Positions 11,515 through 22,650 of a DNA stretch of 64,000 bases are shown here, piece after piece; the stretch's first letter is position 1; each line of letters starts with the position of its first letter. A program made the translations under genes and the position numbers. This DNA comes from Acholoe squamosa (Eukaryota; Annelida; Polychaeta; Phyllodocida; Polynoidae): contig OX439048.1 in assembly GCA_949317995.1 (NCBI GenBank), positions 68,081,375 through 68,145,374 of the forward strand, read 5' to 3'. Under the pieces are notes generated by a model. The model was not told where the DNA came from and made no database searches. It saw nothing but the letters and a program-made list of their open reading frames with translations.

Positions 11515-12067
11515 CTTATACATCATGACAACCAATGGGCATGATGTATTAATGCATCATGACAACCAATGCACATGATGCATTCATGCATCATGACAAC
11601 AAATGGGCATGATGCATTAATGCATCATGGCAACAAATGGGCATGATGCATTAATGCATCATGACAACCAATGCACATGATGTATTAATGCATCATGACA
11701 AACAATGGGCATGGTGTATTAATACATCATGACAACCAATGGGCATGATGTATTCATGCATCATGACAACAAATGGGCATGATGCATTAATGCATCATGA
11801 CAACAAATGGGCATGATGCATTAATGCATCATGACAACCAATGCACATGATGTATTAATGCATCATGACAACAAATGGGCATGGTGCATTAATGCATCAT
11901 GACTACCTATGGACATGATGTATTAATGCATCATGACAACCAATGGACATGATGCATTCATGCATCATGACTACCAATGGGCATGATGCATTCATGCATC
12001 ATGACGACCAATAGGCATGATGCATTAATGCATCATGACGACCAATGGGCATGATGCATTCATGCAT
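11515..12067. repeat. 34-bp minisatellite, ~16 units
   Basis: About sixteen 34-bp units. Each holds TGCATCATG and CATGATGCA separated by 12 bases (AC-ACCAATGGG), so each unit is a small hairpin. The right border reads CATGCATCAGCTGTCCTTAA followed by AGGGTT, which matches the right end of the hairpin element at 38420-38570. Confidence 0.92.
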
Positions 12068-12099
12068 CAGCTGTCCTTAAAGGGTTTTTGGCATTGTTT

Positions 12100-13030
12100 T
12101 GGAAAGCTTCATGCTGAGGCAAGCCTTCTTGGAATGTAGAGTTGATAGTTCCTCTGCCCCGCTCTAACCTCCAAGAACCTTGCCCTAAAATAAAGCACAC
12201 AGCTGCATGGGGCAGTTCCATCAACTGCTCTTAATTTAAACTTTGGCCTCAGACAAGTCCCTCCCCAAATTTCGTTGCACTCTTAACAATTCAATTCAAT
12301 CAATCTACTCATGGCCTCGCAAGAGGCAAAGGAAAGAGAGAGAAGAGATCAGATGTGTCCGATAGCTACAATGGCAACACTGATACATTAATAGTTCTAG
12401 CACCAGTCTTTCTACAGAGTATTTAGCTGTTTTCTCCTTTGAGTCTTAACTTTAGTGTTCTCTGCCCTCCTAGCAGGGATCCTATCAGCCTCGTACTTTT
12501 AGTTCACGATTCCCCATAGAGGATTTTTTTCTTCTATTTCTCTCAGGCCTAGAGGGAAAAGGGGCACAAAGGCCTTACTAAATTTCTTTTTGAAAAAATA
12601 GAACAAAGGAAAAAGGAAATGAAAAAGAACTTGTTTTTCATTTAAGCGTGTACATGCAAAAGCCCTGCTCCATCCTTGTTAAAAGAAACCTCACTACATG
12701 CTATACAAATAGCAATATAAGAATAACTAAAATAACAAGTACAACATCACCAAAAGAAAAATAAGTCATGGGAGTCAATTGGCAATAAGTATATTTCATT
12801 TGAATTTCATTTCTTTCACCCAAAGTCCCCTAACAATAGTGAAATCGAATTTTTTTTAAGGTATCGACCCCCCCCCCCCCTTGACACACAAACACACACA
12901 TAGCATAAAGGGGATGTAGCCATGGGGTGGTGGACTGAGGATTCATGAGTGCTGACGTGAAGTAGGTGAAACACACAGACAGACAGATGCACTAAATGTG
13001 CAGTCAGTAGAGACCAAAAAATAAAACTTT
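12100..13030. other. Intergenic, nothing recognised
   Basis: Contains a poly-C run at about 12870 and A-rich stretches near 12590-12640. No gene or element end is seen. Confidence 0.45.
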
Positions 13031-13034
13031 TCAA

Positions 13035-13220
13035 ATCTACAAGGCATCCATGTTGTATTGAAGAGTGAACCCTACATCATAATGTACTGCAGTGAAACAG
13101 TGTACTTTCACAATGAAGCACCAGATGGCAGTACAGCCAAGCACTGTGGTACAGGGAGTCTCTGTAAAAATAATGGTGAAAACTTTGTTCCAAAATTGCT
13201 GGAATACCGCTGTTTATGTC
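13035..13220 (-). mobile_element. Degraded MITE copy, CACTGTAAAA family
   Basis: Minus-strand copy of a dispersed repeat whose complete form is at 36998-37233. Shared blocks include the CAGATGGCAGTACAG region, CTGTAAAAATAATGG and the CCAAAATTG(C)TGG region. Ends are eroded. Confidence 0.5.
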
Positions 13221-13545
13221 ATGGCTGATACGACCATCACTATAGATTAGTACTAGAACTGCCGTATTCAATGGGGGGCATTGAATACAATGTGTCTGTA
13301 TTCAATGGGTGTCCGCCATCTTGGATTTTGAACAGATCTCAGCTGTTTTTCTTTATTTAAAGGCAAAATACCCCCTAGGCCATGACATAATGCAAATGTC
13401 CATTCTAGGGAATAAATTTGCATCGTATTCACCTTGGTGAGGCCTGTCTGCATTCAACTCCACCTATAAGGCGTCGTTGAATACGGACAGCCTCATCTCG
13501 GAGAATACGATGCAAATTTATTCCCTGGTCATGGACATTTGCTTG
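13212..13545. mobile_element. Palindrome-bearing interspersed repeat, copy 1
   Basis: The part 13212-13400 is closely repeated at 36348-36545 (shared TATTCAATGGGTGTCCGCCA, GAACAGATCT, CCCCCTAGGCCATGACATAA). It ends in a long imperfect hairpin with arms 13393-13458 and 13476-13541 (CAAATGTCC...GCATCGTATTC...CATTCAAC). The second copy has lost most of the hairpin. Confidence 0.7.
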
Positions 13546-13841
13546 TTTAGTTGACGGCACTTCTCATTTTTACAATGTAGTAGGCAAGGAATGCTGTGTT
13601 TGCTGTAACAAACAACAAGCACAGGGTCTCATTTGAGCACAGGGTCAAACCCCACCTGGAACCCCCAAAATCATATTTTAAATGGTCTCAAATGAGCGCA
13701 GGTCCTGAATGTACTTGTAATCTATAAGCAAAGAGCTGTGTTGTATTTGTGTTATTTAAGTACCCGGAGGTATTTGGATGAGTGCCCACCTTGAATGAGT
13801 CCCTATAAAGGTCCTGGAGACTTTGACCTGCCTCTGGTGAC

Positions 13842-14276
13842 CCCGGGGGGGCACTTCAATTTTTTTTGATACAGGTGTGTGGCTGAACCCACGACAACCC
13901 TTGCCCTTGCTAGGGCACTCGTTCGCGGGTTTTTTCTTCGAAAGCCTACCCTTGCTAGGGCACTTTTGACTCAATAATCCTAGATTTGTTTCAAAATGTC
14001 TTAAATTTACACTGATTGGAGAGAAAATTGAATTTGGTTTATGCTATTTTCATGAAAACTGTGCTTATATCCAAGAAAATTTTGAAATTTCCTGCGTAAA
14101 TCGGGTATTTTCCTGAAAGTTGACCCTTGCTAGGGACTTTTGCTCAATAGTAGACCCTTGCTAGGGACATTTGTGGCTGAAACAGGAGGCTTGCTAGGGA
14201 CTTTTCCTTGAAAAAGTACCCTTGCCAGCCGCACATATGTGTATACCTTACATAGAGAGTGCCCCCCCCCCCCGGG
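13842..14276. mobile_element. 435-bp MITE with CCCGGGGGGGCACT ends
   Basis: Left end CCCGGGGGGGCACT and right end AGTGCCCCC...CCGGG are inverted repeats. Inside are about seven direct copies of CTTGCTAGGGAC or CTTGCTAGGGCAC. There is no coding frame. I could not identify a clear target duplication. Confidence 0.6.
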
Positions 14277-14289
14277 CTGATGACCCATA

Positions 14290-14440
14290 CACTATGATGT
14301 CATCAGAATAATAACAACATCCTTGTCCCAAATTTGTCAGAGACCCGTCATTATTTTCATGGAGATTCCTTTTACCACTGTAGTGCCGTCTGGTGCTTCA
14401 TTGCAGAAACCACCCTACTTCCCAGCAAATTGTTGTGACT
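14290..14440. mobile_element. Degraded MITE copy, CACTGTAAAA family
   Basis: Shares CATCCTTGTCCCAAA, CAGAGACCCGTCATTATTTTC and GGAGATTCC with the copies at 28990 and 37150. Confidence 0.5.
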
Positions 14441-14476
14441 CCTTGTCAACCTGTGTGAAGTGGCTCACACATGTCC

Positions 14477-15150
14477 CTAGATGGAACACGACGTCGCTAT
14501 AGCACAAGATCACCAGGAATAGCAATGGTGGTGATCACATGGCCTCACCTCAGATGGCGAGGATGGTGATCACTCAGACTCACCAGGGATGGCGACGTGG
14601 GTGATCACTCACCTCGCTAGATGAAACACGCACCTCGTCATAGCACATGTTCACCAGGGATGGTGAGGATCGTGATCACTCATCCTCACCAGGGATGGCG
14701 ACATGAGTGATCACTCATCCTCACCAGGGATGGCGACATGAGTGATCACTCACTTCACTAGATAAGACGCACACCACGTCATAATGCACATTCACCACGG
14801 ATGGCAAGGATTGTGATCAGTCACCTTGCTAGATAAAATGCGTACCTCGTGATAGCACAGGTTCACCACAGATGGTGAGGATCTTGATCATCCACACTCA
14901 CCAGGGATGGCGACACGAGTGATCACTCACCTCGCTAGATGAAACGCACACCATGCCATGGCGCATGTTCACCACGGTTGGCGAGGATCGTGATGACTCA
15001 CACTCATCAGGGATGGCAAGGCGGTTGATCACTCACCTCGCTAGATGAAACGCGCACCACGTAATAGCGCAGGTTCACCATGGATGGCAAGATTGGTGAT
15101 CACTCAGACTCACCAGTGATGGCGACGCTGGTGATCACTCACCTTGTTAG
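14477..15150. repeat. Degenerate array with GTGATCAC and CTAGAT landmarks
   Basis: Higher-order units of about 70-150 bp (mean near 110) are marked by CTAGAT at 14477, 14627, 14758, 14829, 14935, 15041 and 15147. Inside them is a roughly 37-bp subunit with (C/T)TCACCAGGGATGGCGA and the palindrome GTGATCAC. Confidence 0.75.
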
Positions 15151-15514
15151 ATGAAAAGCTCATGATCATTGACATTGGTAATCATGCAGCCTCACATCTG
15201 CCAGATCAAAGTATGTTTTGCCAGAGAAGGTATTGCCATATGTATCTTCCCTCTAACCACAGACAAGGTGTTCATGTTGATATTTCCCTATGTATTTTTC
15301 CTGTAACCAGAGAAAAGGTGTTAATGGATAGTTGCTTTCATTTTAGAGATACCTCTCTCTAAATTCAATTGATATTCTCTCTATATAATCTTGTTTGATT
15401 CAACTCTGAAGTATTATATGGAAATCAGTGTGAAACAAAGCACATTTGATACATATAGGACTTATACTTCATGCCCACACTTCCTAGATAGGCTACATGT
15501 TGAACAGTGGTGCT

Positions 15515-16100
15515 GTCTCAACAACTTTGGCAATGGTGGTGATAAGTTGCCACTGTGAGTGAGAGTGACTGACAGATGATGCAATCCTCAGAGAGCATTG
15601 ACTTGGAGTGACACAAATTCACGCATTGAGTGAGACAAAGGCTGGCAATGGTGGTGATAAGTTGCCATTCTTAGTGAGAGTGAGTGACAGATGATGCAAT
15701 CCTTAGAGAGCATTGACATGGAGTGACACAAGTTCACGCGTTGAGTGAGACCAATGTTGGCAATGGTAGTGATAAGTTGCCATTTTATGTGAGAGTTGAT
15801 GCCAGTGGCACAGGAGTGGTACATAATCACACAGTGAGTCAGATCCATGTTGGCGATGCTTGTGATAAGCCGCCATTCTGAGTTAGAGTTGACAGGCAGT
15901 GGCACATACTCACGCAGTGAGTTAGATCCATGTTGGCGATGGTGGTGATAAGTCACCATGCTTTCTGAGGGATGACAAGGGGTGGCACATACTCACGCAG
16001 TGAGTGAGATCATGTTGGTGACTGTTGTGATAAATTGCCATGCCATGTGAGACTGACACACAGTGGCGAAAGATGACGCAGTGAGTTATCACTCAGAAAG
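15515..16100. repeat. Degenerate 82-120-bp tandem repeat, 6 units
   Basis: Six copies of TTGGCAATGGTGGTGATAAG-type sequence at about 15520, 15640, 15755, 15848, 15930 and 16012. Unit length shrinks from about 120 to about 82 bp along the array. It directly follows the GTGATCAC array. Confidence 0.75.
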
Positions 16101-16144
16101 GAGTCACCATTGATGACCAATCATGGCGACAGATAACGACAATT

Positions 16145-16515
16145 TGCTGGGTTCAGTGCAATATGATTATGATGCTCCACTCTTCAGTTTTACAAGGATC
16201 CCTGGTAGATTCAACAGTTACTTTTTCCAAGTGTACTTCATTACAAATCATTATACACAACTCACAGTAACCACCTACTTGACAAAAACAACACGTTTTC
16301 TCAACATTTGCAAACCTTTTTATTTGGTTTGGGTAAAAAACGTTTTTATTGCACTGAAAAAAAGAACGTTTTTAAACGTTTTTAACCAATTTTCAACCCA
16401 ATCTAAACGTTTTTTAATAAGGTTTCTTTTATGTTAAAAACGAAAAAAAAACGTTATATAAGAAAGTTTAAAAGAACAGTTTTTTTGAGTACGTGTTTTG
16501 ACGTGTTTTTTTTAC
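16145..16515. other. Partial MITE copy and AACGTTTTT-rich tract
   Basis: 16145-16235 repeats part of the CACTGTAAAA family (GCAATATGATTATG, CTTCAGTTTTA...AGG, GGTAGA). From 16290 to 16515 the motif AACGTTTTT recurs at least six times, in both orientations. No gene is seen. Confidence 0.45.
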
Positions 16516-16638
16516 GTTGAAGTTCCAAGTGGTGCAGCTCTGGGGCAGGCTGCTCAGAGCTAAGAAATGACCCCCAGACATTGCTTATAATATTTACTCC
16601 ACCCAGACCAAGCAAACTTCATTTATTTGGTACTTTAA

Positions 16639-17553
16639 TAAGAGAAGTCAACCATTAGATGTATCCTCTCACCTCAGTGTATTGTTTATTGTGTATCAGA
16701 GACGTCAACCATTAGATGTATCCTCTCACCTCAGTGTATTGTTTATTGTGTATCAGAGAAGTCAACCATTAGATGTATCCTCTCACCTCAGTGTATTGTT
16801 TATTGTGTATCAGAGAAGTCAACCATTAGATGTATCCTCTCAACTCAGTGTATTGTTTATTGTGTATCAGAGAAGTCAACCATTAGATGTATCCTCTCAA
16901 CTCAGTGTATTGTTTATTGTGTATCAGAGAAGTCAACCATTAGATGTATCCTCTCACCTCAGTGTATTGTTTATTGTGTATCAGAGAAGTCAACCATTAG
17001 ATGTATCCTCTCAACTCAGTGTATTGTTTATTGTGTATCAGAGAAGTCAACCATTAGATGTATCCTCTCACCTCAGTGTATTGTTTATTGTGTATCAGAG
17101 AAGTCAACCATTAGATGTATCCTCTCACCTCAGTGTATTGTTTATTGTGTATCAGAGAAGTCAACCATTAGATGTATCCTCTCAACTCAGTGTATTGTTT
17201 ATTGTGTATCAGAGAAGTCAACCATTAGATGTTTCCTCTCAACTCAGTGTATTGTTTATTGTGTATCAGAGAAGTCAACCATTAGATGTTTCCTCTCAAC
17301 TCAGTGTATTGTTTATTGTGTATCAGAGAAGTCAACCATTAGATGTATCCTCTCAACTCAGTGTATTGTTTATTGTGTATCAGAGAAGTCAACCATTAGA
17401 TGTTTCCTCTCAACTCAGTGTATTGTTTATTGTGTATCAGAGAAGTCAACCATTAGATGTTTCCTCTCAACTCAGTGTATTGTTTATTGTGTATCAGAGA
17501 AGTCAACCATTAGATGTATCCTCTCAACTCAGTGTATTGTTTATTGTATATCA
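16639..17553. repeat. 57-bp minisatellite, 16 units; poly(A) signals on the minus strand
   Basis: Sixteen 57-bp units, nearly identical apart from CACCTC/CAACTC and GTATCC/GTTTCC variants. Every unit contains TTTATT on the plus strand, which is AATAAA on the minus strand. The array starts about 320 bp past the Toll-like stop codon, so it lies in or just beyond that gene's 3' UTR. The open plus frame across it reflects a unit length divisible by 3. Confidence 0.95.
17540..17545 (-). terminator. First poly(A) signal after the Toll-like gene
   Basis: AATAAA on the minus strand, about 330 nt downstream of the stop at 17876. No earlier AATAAA is visible in 17546-17875. It is the first of 16 identical hexamers spaced 57 bp apart. 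Confidence 0.6.
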
Positions 17554-17875
17554 GACATGAATTCATCAATAAACATAAAAATGTACAATGGTGTAAATGT
17601 CTCGTTCAGCTTTTGATAAAGCCATTAGATCATCGGTCGGGTAGTTCATGAAGACCAAGAAAAGTGATTGATACGGTCATTGGAAAAAGTTTTAGCCTTT
17701 GCATGCAAATTTCTCAACTGAACATTTACTTTGTCCAATATGAAACCACTGAATCATAACTCCACTCAAAGCGCTGGTTCCGCAGGCGTACAATCAGTCA
17801 GAATAGCCCTAATCCGACGATTTATGATATATCTAAAGTAAAGAAAAAAATCTGTCGGATTGATTTACACAGCAC

Positions 17876-20119
17876 TTAAGGGAATGTATTGAGGTGGATT
17901 GCTCCACCATTCACACTGTTCTGTAGTACATCAGCATCTACAAGATTCTCATCATCCCTTCCATCATTATGGGCCCCACCTTGCTGTCTCCCCAACTTAA
18001 TGGTAGGTAATGCATACTGAAGGTTATCCCAGAACTTAGCGCAGTCACGCTCAATATAGGTATGTGTATCAAAATAAGCCCGAAGTGTCAGATCTAGTGA
18101 CTTCACATCTACTTCGTCATACTTTATAGCCAGGAGGCGGTGAGTCCCTTCGTTACCGTCTTTCTCCAAGGCCACTGTTAGTTCCCACATACACCAACTA
18201 CTCTGTATGAAGTTGTTAGACAGCACTACTAAGGTCCTTTTACTCTGCTGGATACACCCCTCTATGCTGACATGAATGGGGGTCCCACCCAGGAAATTAA
18301 CTCTGTGATATGCCACCTTATAACCCTTACTCTCCAAGGCATTGATGAGGTAATGCTCAGCATAGTCCTCATCTTCATTAGCATATGACACAAACACATC
18401 AAACTTCTTATCTTCACCGATACACTCATCTTTGTCGAGCGGATGCCAGTTCAGCTTCTTGTAGACCCACACCTTTTTCTTACACAGCACAACAATAGGG
18501 ATGACTATGAGGATGCCACAGGCTAATAGAGTAGAGCCCACTGACTCCAACACCACTGTCAACATGCTGTTACTGCTACTGGCAGTGTCACTATCACAAA
18601 GTAAATCTTGCTGTGACAGTTGCAGCATAATAAGCCCCTGCATACTATTTGGCCATGCACACTGGACATCTGACCCATCCGACAGCACGCCTTTAAGTCC
18701 AATTAGCCAGTTTGTGGTCTCGACAGCATTACAATCACAAATCCACGGGTTACTATGGAAGCTGACCTGGTGCACCGATGTCAGGCTCACCTGGGAGATA
18801 TTTCTTGGAAGGGCTTGTAGCTTGTTGTTGTCCATGAGGATAGACTCCGCACCACTCAGCGCCTCCAAGGCAGAAACCGTTACATTCCTGATCAGGTTAT
18901 GGCTGAAGAGGGCTTGTTTTGTGTAGTATAGATAGTCCTTTGTATCAACTATTTTAATGTTGTTGTGCATCAGGTTCAGATGGTAGGTGTATCCGTGTTT
19001 GGGTAGAGGTGGTAGGGCGTTGGGTAGTTCTGTCAGAGCTTTCCCCTCACACCCCACTGACATGTTCATCCCCCTGGGTTGTTGTAGACATTCACAGCCT
19101 TCCGGGCAGGCTTCCTTCAGGTCACAGATCAGTTCATCCCTGGGAACATAGATAAGTCGCTTCCTGCGGTGGTGCAGGGGTGTCATACACCTGAGGTCCT
19201 CCAAAGTTGGGGACATCCTCACCATGTCGATGATCCTATACACATCATAATCACCACAATCGCAGCTCAGTGGATTACCTCTGAGATTAATCTTAACATG
19301 TCCCCCTGCTCCCCACAGGCAGCTCCTTCCTTCATCATCATCCACACCCCATCCTTTGAAGATGTCAGAGATGTGTGTGATCAGGTTTTCCTGCATTGAC
19401 AGGAAGCCATAGGACTCACTCGTAGGGCACTGGAAAATCCAGTTGATGTTGTTTGTAAAACATGAGATATTGTTCTTATCCAGATTTACTTCAACATTGG
19501 ACAACATGAGGACAGCGGCCCAGGGACCTACATCGACCAACCTATTACCGGACAACATAACATGGTTGAGAGTCGTAAATTGGTCCACATGACGGAAAGC
19601 CTCAGAGTCAATCTCTGATATCTCATTATTGGCAAATCTCAGCTCATACAGACTGGGGAATGTGCTGAAATCCACCCCTCTGATTGCCTTGAGCTTATTT
19701 CCCTCAGCTACCAAGCAGCGTAATTGCGGCAACTTTTGAAGGCAGTCCCAAGGTAGACTTTCTATGTGATTAAAGGAGACATCTAAAAAGTAGATGCTAT
19801 ACAAATAGCATACTGATTGTGGTACCTGCGTTATTGGAGTTTTCCATATGGTGAGGTAGTTGATATCCTGATGAGTTAGTAACAAGTCATCGAGGGGTTT
19901 CCCTGGGTTTTCTCTACACGAGGAAATCTCAATCTCTGTGTCACTGATAGTAGGGCATGTACAGCTTGGGGGACGCTGTTTGTCAGTTAGAGTCAGCAGC
20001 TCATTGGTTAGATGCACACCTTCGGTGGTCACATTTAGGGGGCTATCACCATGGCAACCAATCAGGACAAACTGAAGTATGATAACAAAGGATACAAATC
20101 TCCTCCTTGGAACTGCCAT
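17876..20119 (-). CDS. Toll-like receptor (LRR-TIR), single exon
   Basis: A complete intronless frame of 747 residues from the ATG at 20117-20119. The frame also runs three codons further upstream from a TTG, but the ATG is the natural start. Order of parts: signal peptide (about 1-25), leucine-rich repeats (about 85-280), a first C-terminal cysteine cluster (NPLSCDCGDY, about 282-335), a second N-terminal cysteine cluster (CPEGCECL, about 338-360), further LRRs, a second C-terminal cluster (NPWICDCN, about 457-510), a membrane helix (about 520-545) and a cytoplasmic TIR domain (about 573-709). The two LRRCT and internal LRRNT clusters match the multiple-cysteine-cluster Tolls common in protostomes. 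TIR box 1 is FDVFVSYANED and box 3 is KFW. Box 2 lacks the usual RDxxPG and reads FLGGTPI. The gene should act in innate immune or developmental signalling at the cell surface; the ligand is unknown. Confidence 0.9.
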   Translation of the reverse strand: MAVPRRRFVSFVIILQFVLIGCHGDSPLNVTTEGVHLTNELLTLTDKQRPPSCTCPTISDTEIEISSCRENPGKPLDDLLLTHQDINYLTIWKTPITQVPQSVCYLYSIYFLDVSFNHIESLPWDCLQKLPQLRCLVAEGNKLKAIRGVDFSTFPSLYELRFANNEISEIDSEAFRHVDQFTTLNHVMLSGNRLVDVGPWAAVLMLSNVEVNLDKNNISCFTNNINWIFQCPTSESYGFLSMQENLITHISDIFKGWGVDDDEGRSCLWGAGGHVKINLRGNPLSCDCGDYDVYRIIDMVRMSPTLEDLRCMTPLHHRRKRLIYVPRDELICDLKEACPEGCECLQQPRGMNMSVGCEGKALTELPNALPPLPKHGYTYHLNLMHNNIKIVDTKDYLYYTKQALFSHNLIRNVTVSALEALSGAESILMDNNKLQALPRNISQVSLTSVHQVSFHSNPWICDCNAVETTNWLIGLKGVLSDGSDVQCAWPNSMQGLIMLQLSQQDLLCDSDTASSSNSMLTVVLESVGSTLLACGILIVIPIVVLCKKKVWVYKKLNWHPLDKDECIGEDKKFDVFVSYANEDEDYAEHYLINALESKGYKVAYHRVNFLGGTPIHVSIEGCIQQSKRTLVVLSNNFIQSSWCMWELTVALEKDGNEGTHRLLAIKYDEVDVKSLDLTLRAYFDTHTYIERDCAKFWDNLQYALPTIKLGRQQGGAHNDGRDDENLVDADVLQNSVNGGAIHLNTFP

Positions 20120-21810
20120 ATTTAACAATTACTTACAAGTATCTTACTGTACTGCCTCAAGTATACCGAGGTAACATACTTTCCAATGGAAGCTGCAATT
20201 GCTGAGGCTGGCTACAAGTGGTTATCACTGATAACAATAATCAGATGGGTCGCTCGCAATGCATAGTTGGGAATTTTCCACTGGCCGATAATTGATCCTG
20301 CGAAGTCAAGATAAGCTGAAACAGCATTAAAGACACATCCCAGTTCAGGCTTGTTTTAGCCATTCTAAAGCTGATATATGGATTATATACTTGGTGTCTA
20401 TGGTGCACCCTTAGCTTTGGCAAATCCGATAATCCGTAACTGAAGCCATAGTTTCGTATGAGCCAAGCCTTATATTGAAAGGCACCCTGGTAGTTTACTG
20501 GAACATAGCTAGAACAATGTCAGCTGACTTCACAAAGCAAAATACAGATATATTTCTTTAGTTGATCTTCAGAAGCAGATCCTTTCCCTTTGAATTCCTG
20601 GTCAGTAAATAGTTGTGCAGAGTATGCCACAGGCTACGGGAGGAAAGCAGACAGGCTTCTGAAAATGAAAAAAAAAATAAAATCACGTTGTAAAGGAGGG
20701 GAGGAAATTGTTGTCCACATTTATCATATTTCCTCTTTGCCTATTACCCTCATTGTTTCTAGCCTCACCCTTGTCTTCGCTGTATTATATTCTTCTTTAG
20801 TGTATGACTCCTAATCTTTGCTGTAGCACACGCATCTGGCTCTTTTATTTCTGACACATTTTCTCCCTTTCATTAAAATGTACATATTTACAAGTTTTAC
20901 CTTTTTCTGTAGAGCATCAGAAAAACTTTCACAAACGTTTTTCTTATACCTGATCCCCACACAATAATGATACTTTTTGGCCAAGGGTAATTGCTCTCCC
21001 CCCTGCCTGTATGTATACATATTGCACACAATGGCTATATTTCCACAGGAGGAATACATGCATCCCAGATCTGTACACAGTGGGAGAATTTGTATGATAC
21101 TGACCCCCATTAGTGTTCAGTTCCTGCTCTGAAGATGGAGCACTTACAGAACTTACATAGGGGTCGTGGATGGGGAGTCCCACATGTCACATGTCGATTT
21201 TAAAAAATGGTCATGGCACTTGTCACTTAAATCCCCATGTCACCTCTAAGAGCCTATCATGTCCCATGTCGATTTTAAGAAATGGACATGTCACCATGTC
21301 GAATTTAGTTGTCCATACCCAGTACATAGCACGACATGGGTCGAACTAGTCTTTTTAATGATATTGTCCAAAAACACCACCTGCCCCTATGGGATTGTTA
21401 ACAAATTCACCCCTTTGACACAATCATTTATATTTGTAGATTTAGAAATTACGTAAAATATAGAGTAAATTTCACTTACCTGTGCTAAAACCTTACTCTA
21501 CTTGTAAACAGGTCACACAGAGAGCCTTACCAGTGTCTGTCTGTACCTATACACACGTATGTATAATGAACTTCCGCATGGTAAACCATGCACGAGGATG
21601 TTCTGGCTCGGGGGGAAGAGTGTAAAGACTATTATCTCACGATTTTGGCTTGGACAGTGCTTTTTTGCTCATAACCCCCGTGCATTATCCAGCCATAACG
21701 CACTCTGAGACCTTTTCTTCGTCTTCAAGAAGGTGCTGGTTTCAATCTGGACATGTTTAATAAATTGGAGAAGTATACAATGTCAACTCCTCCATACGTT
21801 TTCCAGTTAA
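20120..21810. other. Upstream flank of the Toll-like gene, intergenic
   Basis: Expected to hold the promoter on the minus strand, but no clear TATA or initiator can be singled out. A CATGTC-rich patch with two copies of CATGTCGATTTTAA is at 21185-21305. Confidence 0.45.
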
Positions 21811-21820
21811 AACCGTTTAG

Positions 21821-21891
21821 GGTTCAACGGGGAATTGATCCCCGGCCGCTGTGGCAGGAGGCGAGCTCGCTGTCCACTATACCAAGCCGAC
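21821..21891 (-). mobile_element. tRNA-Gly-like SINE head (minus)
   Basis: On the minus strand CTTGGTATAGTGGACAGC (A box) and GGGGATCAATTCCCC (T arm and B box) are in tRNA spacing. The CTCGCCTCCTGCCAC segment resembles a tRNA-Gly anticodon arm. Acceptor ends do not pair. Confidence 0.5.
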
Positions 21892-22034
21892 CGGTGATAC
21901 AAAGCTATCTACATCAAGGATTTCAAAAAGTTTTCCTACATACCTGAAGTTTACAGAGCTCGTTAGCATAGATTTCAATGGAGCCTGGTGGAGTTATTAA
22001 CAGAGAAAATTCCTTACATATCCTATATGAACAT

Positions 22035-22284
22035 GCCATGCCTAATTTCTCCATTTTCTTCGAAATGAATAAGAATCCATTGATTTTCCACAGCGATACT
22101 AGTCGGGACCAGCCCCGTCCGGCCATTCCTTGCTCGACGCGTGGCTGACCTAGTTCTTACATCCGGGCACCTCCCCGCTTTGTCAACAAGACGAAATGGC
22201 CGTGTACCGGGCCGTGTGCGTTGGATCGTTATGGAAAATCAATGGATTCTTATTTATTTCGAAGAAAATGGAGACAAAATGTAT
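22035..22284. repeat. Inverted repeat around a CpG-rich spacer
   Basis: 22035-22100 and 22221-22284 are inverted copies (about 65 bp; shared core GGAAAATCAATGGATTCTTA and TTTCGAAGAAAATGGAG). The roughly 120-bp spacer is GC- and CpG-rich, unlike the flanks. Open frames leave the spacer in both directions and share a short similar peptide (LWKINGFLFISKKME), simply because of the inverted repeat. Confidence 0.7.
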
Positions 22285-22522
22285 GCGAACACCAACTAGA
22301 GATCGTATATTTGGCGGTGTTAGAAGTACACGACTTGACATTATTGGATTATACCCGAAAAATGAGTGTAAAGGTGGAGTTATGTCGGGCAGAACGACAA
22401 CATGGCCACGGCGGCTTGGCAAACCGAGCGGATCATATGCACTTACAAAATATCTTCTCATGGATTAATTCTGGGGTTATAAGGTAAGAAATTGATACAA
22501 AATGGAGGAATCTATGAGATAA

Positions 22523-22650
22523 ATGCCTTAATGCATGTTATGGAAACGCACTCGTGTATTTACGGGTTAATAATCCACTCCCCCTACGGGGTCGTGGATT
22601 ATTAACCCGTAAATCCACTCGTGCGTTCCCATAACATACATTAAACGCAT
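22523..22650. repeat. 128-bp palindrome (hairpin MITE-like)
   Basis: Arms of about 60 bp read TTATGGAAACGCACTCGTG...GGGTTAATAATCCAC and the near-exact complement, around CCCCCTACGGGG. One long potential hairpin with no coding content. Confidence 0.8.

Noticed and set aside
16682..17560. 292-codon plus-strand frame
   Set aside because: Pure translation of the 57-bp minisatellite, lying in the 3' flank of the Toll-like gene on the other strand.
18501..19399. Plus-strand frames opposite the Toll-like gene
   Set aside because: Shadows of the real gene.
22196..22487. Two overlapping ~90-codon frames in the inverted repeat region
   Set aside because: Two frames and the opposite strand are all open, and no domain is recognisable; similarity to the minus-side peptide comes from the inverted repeat.
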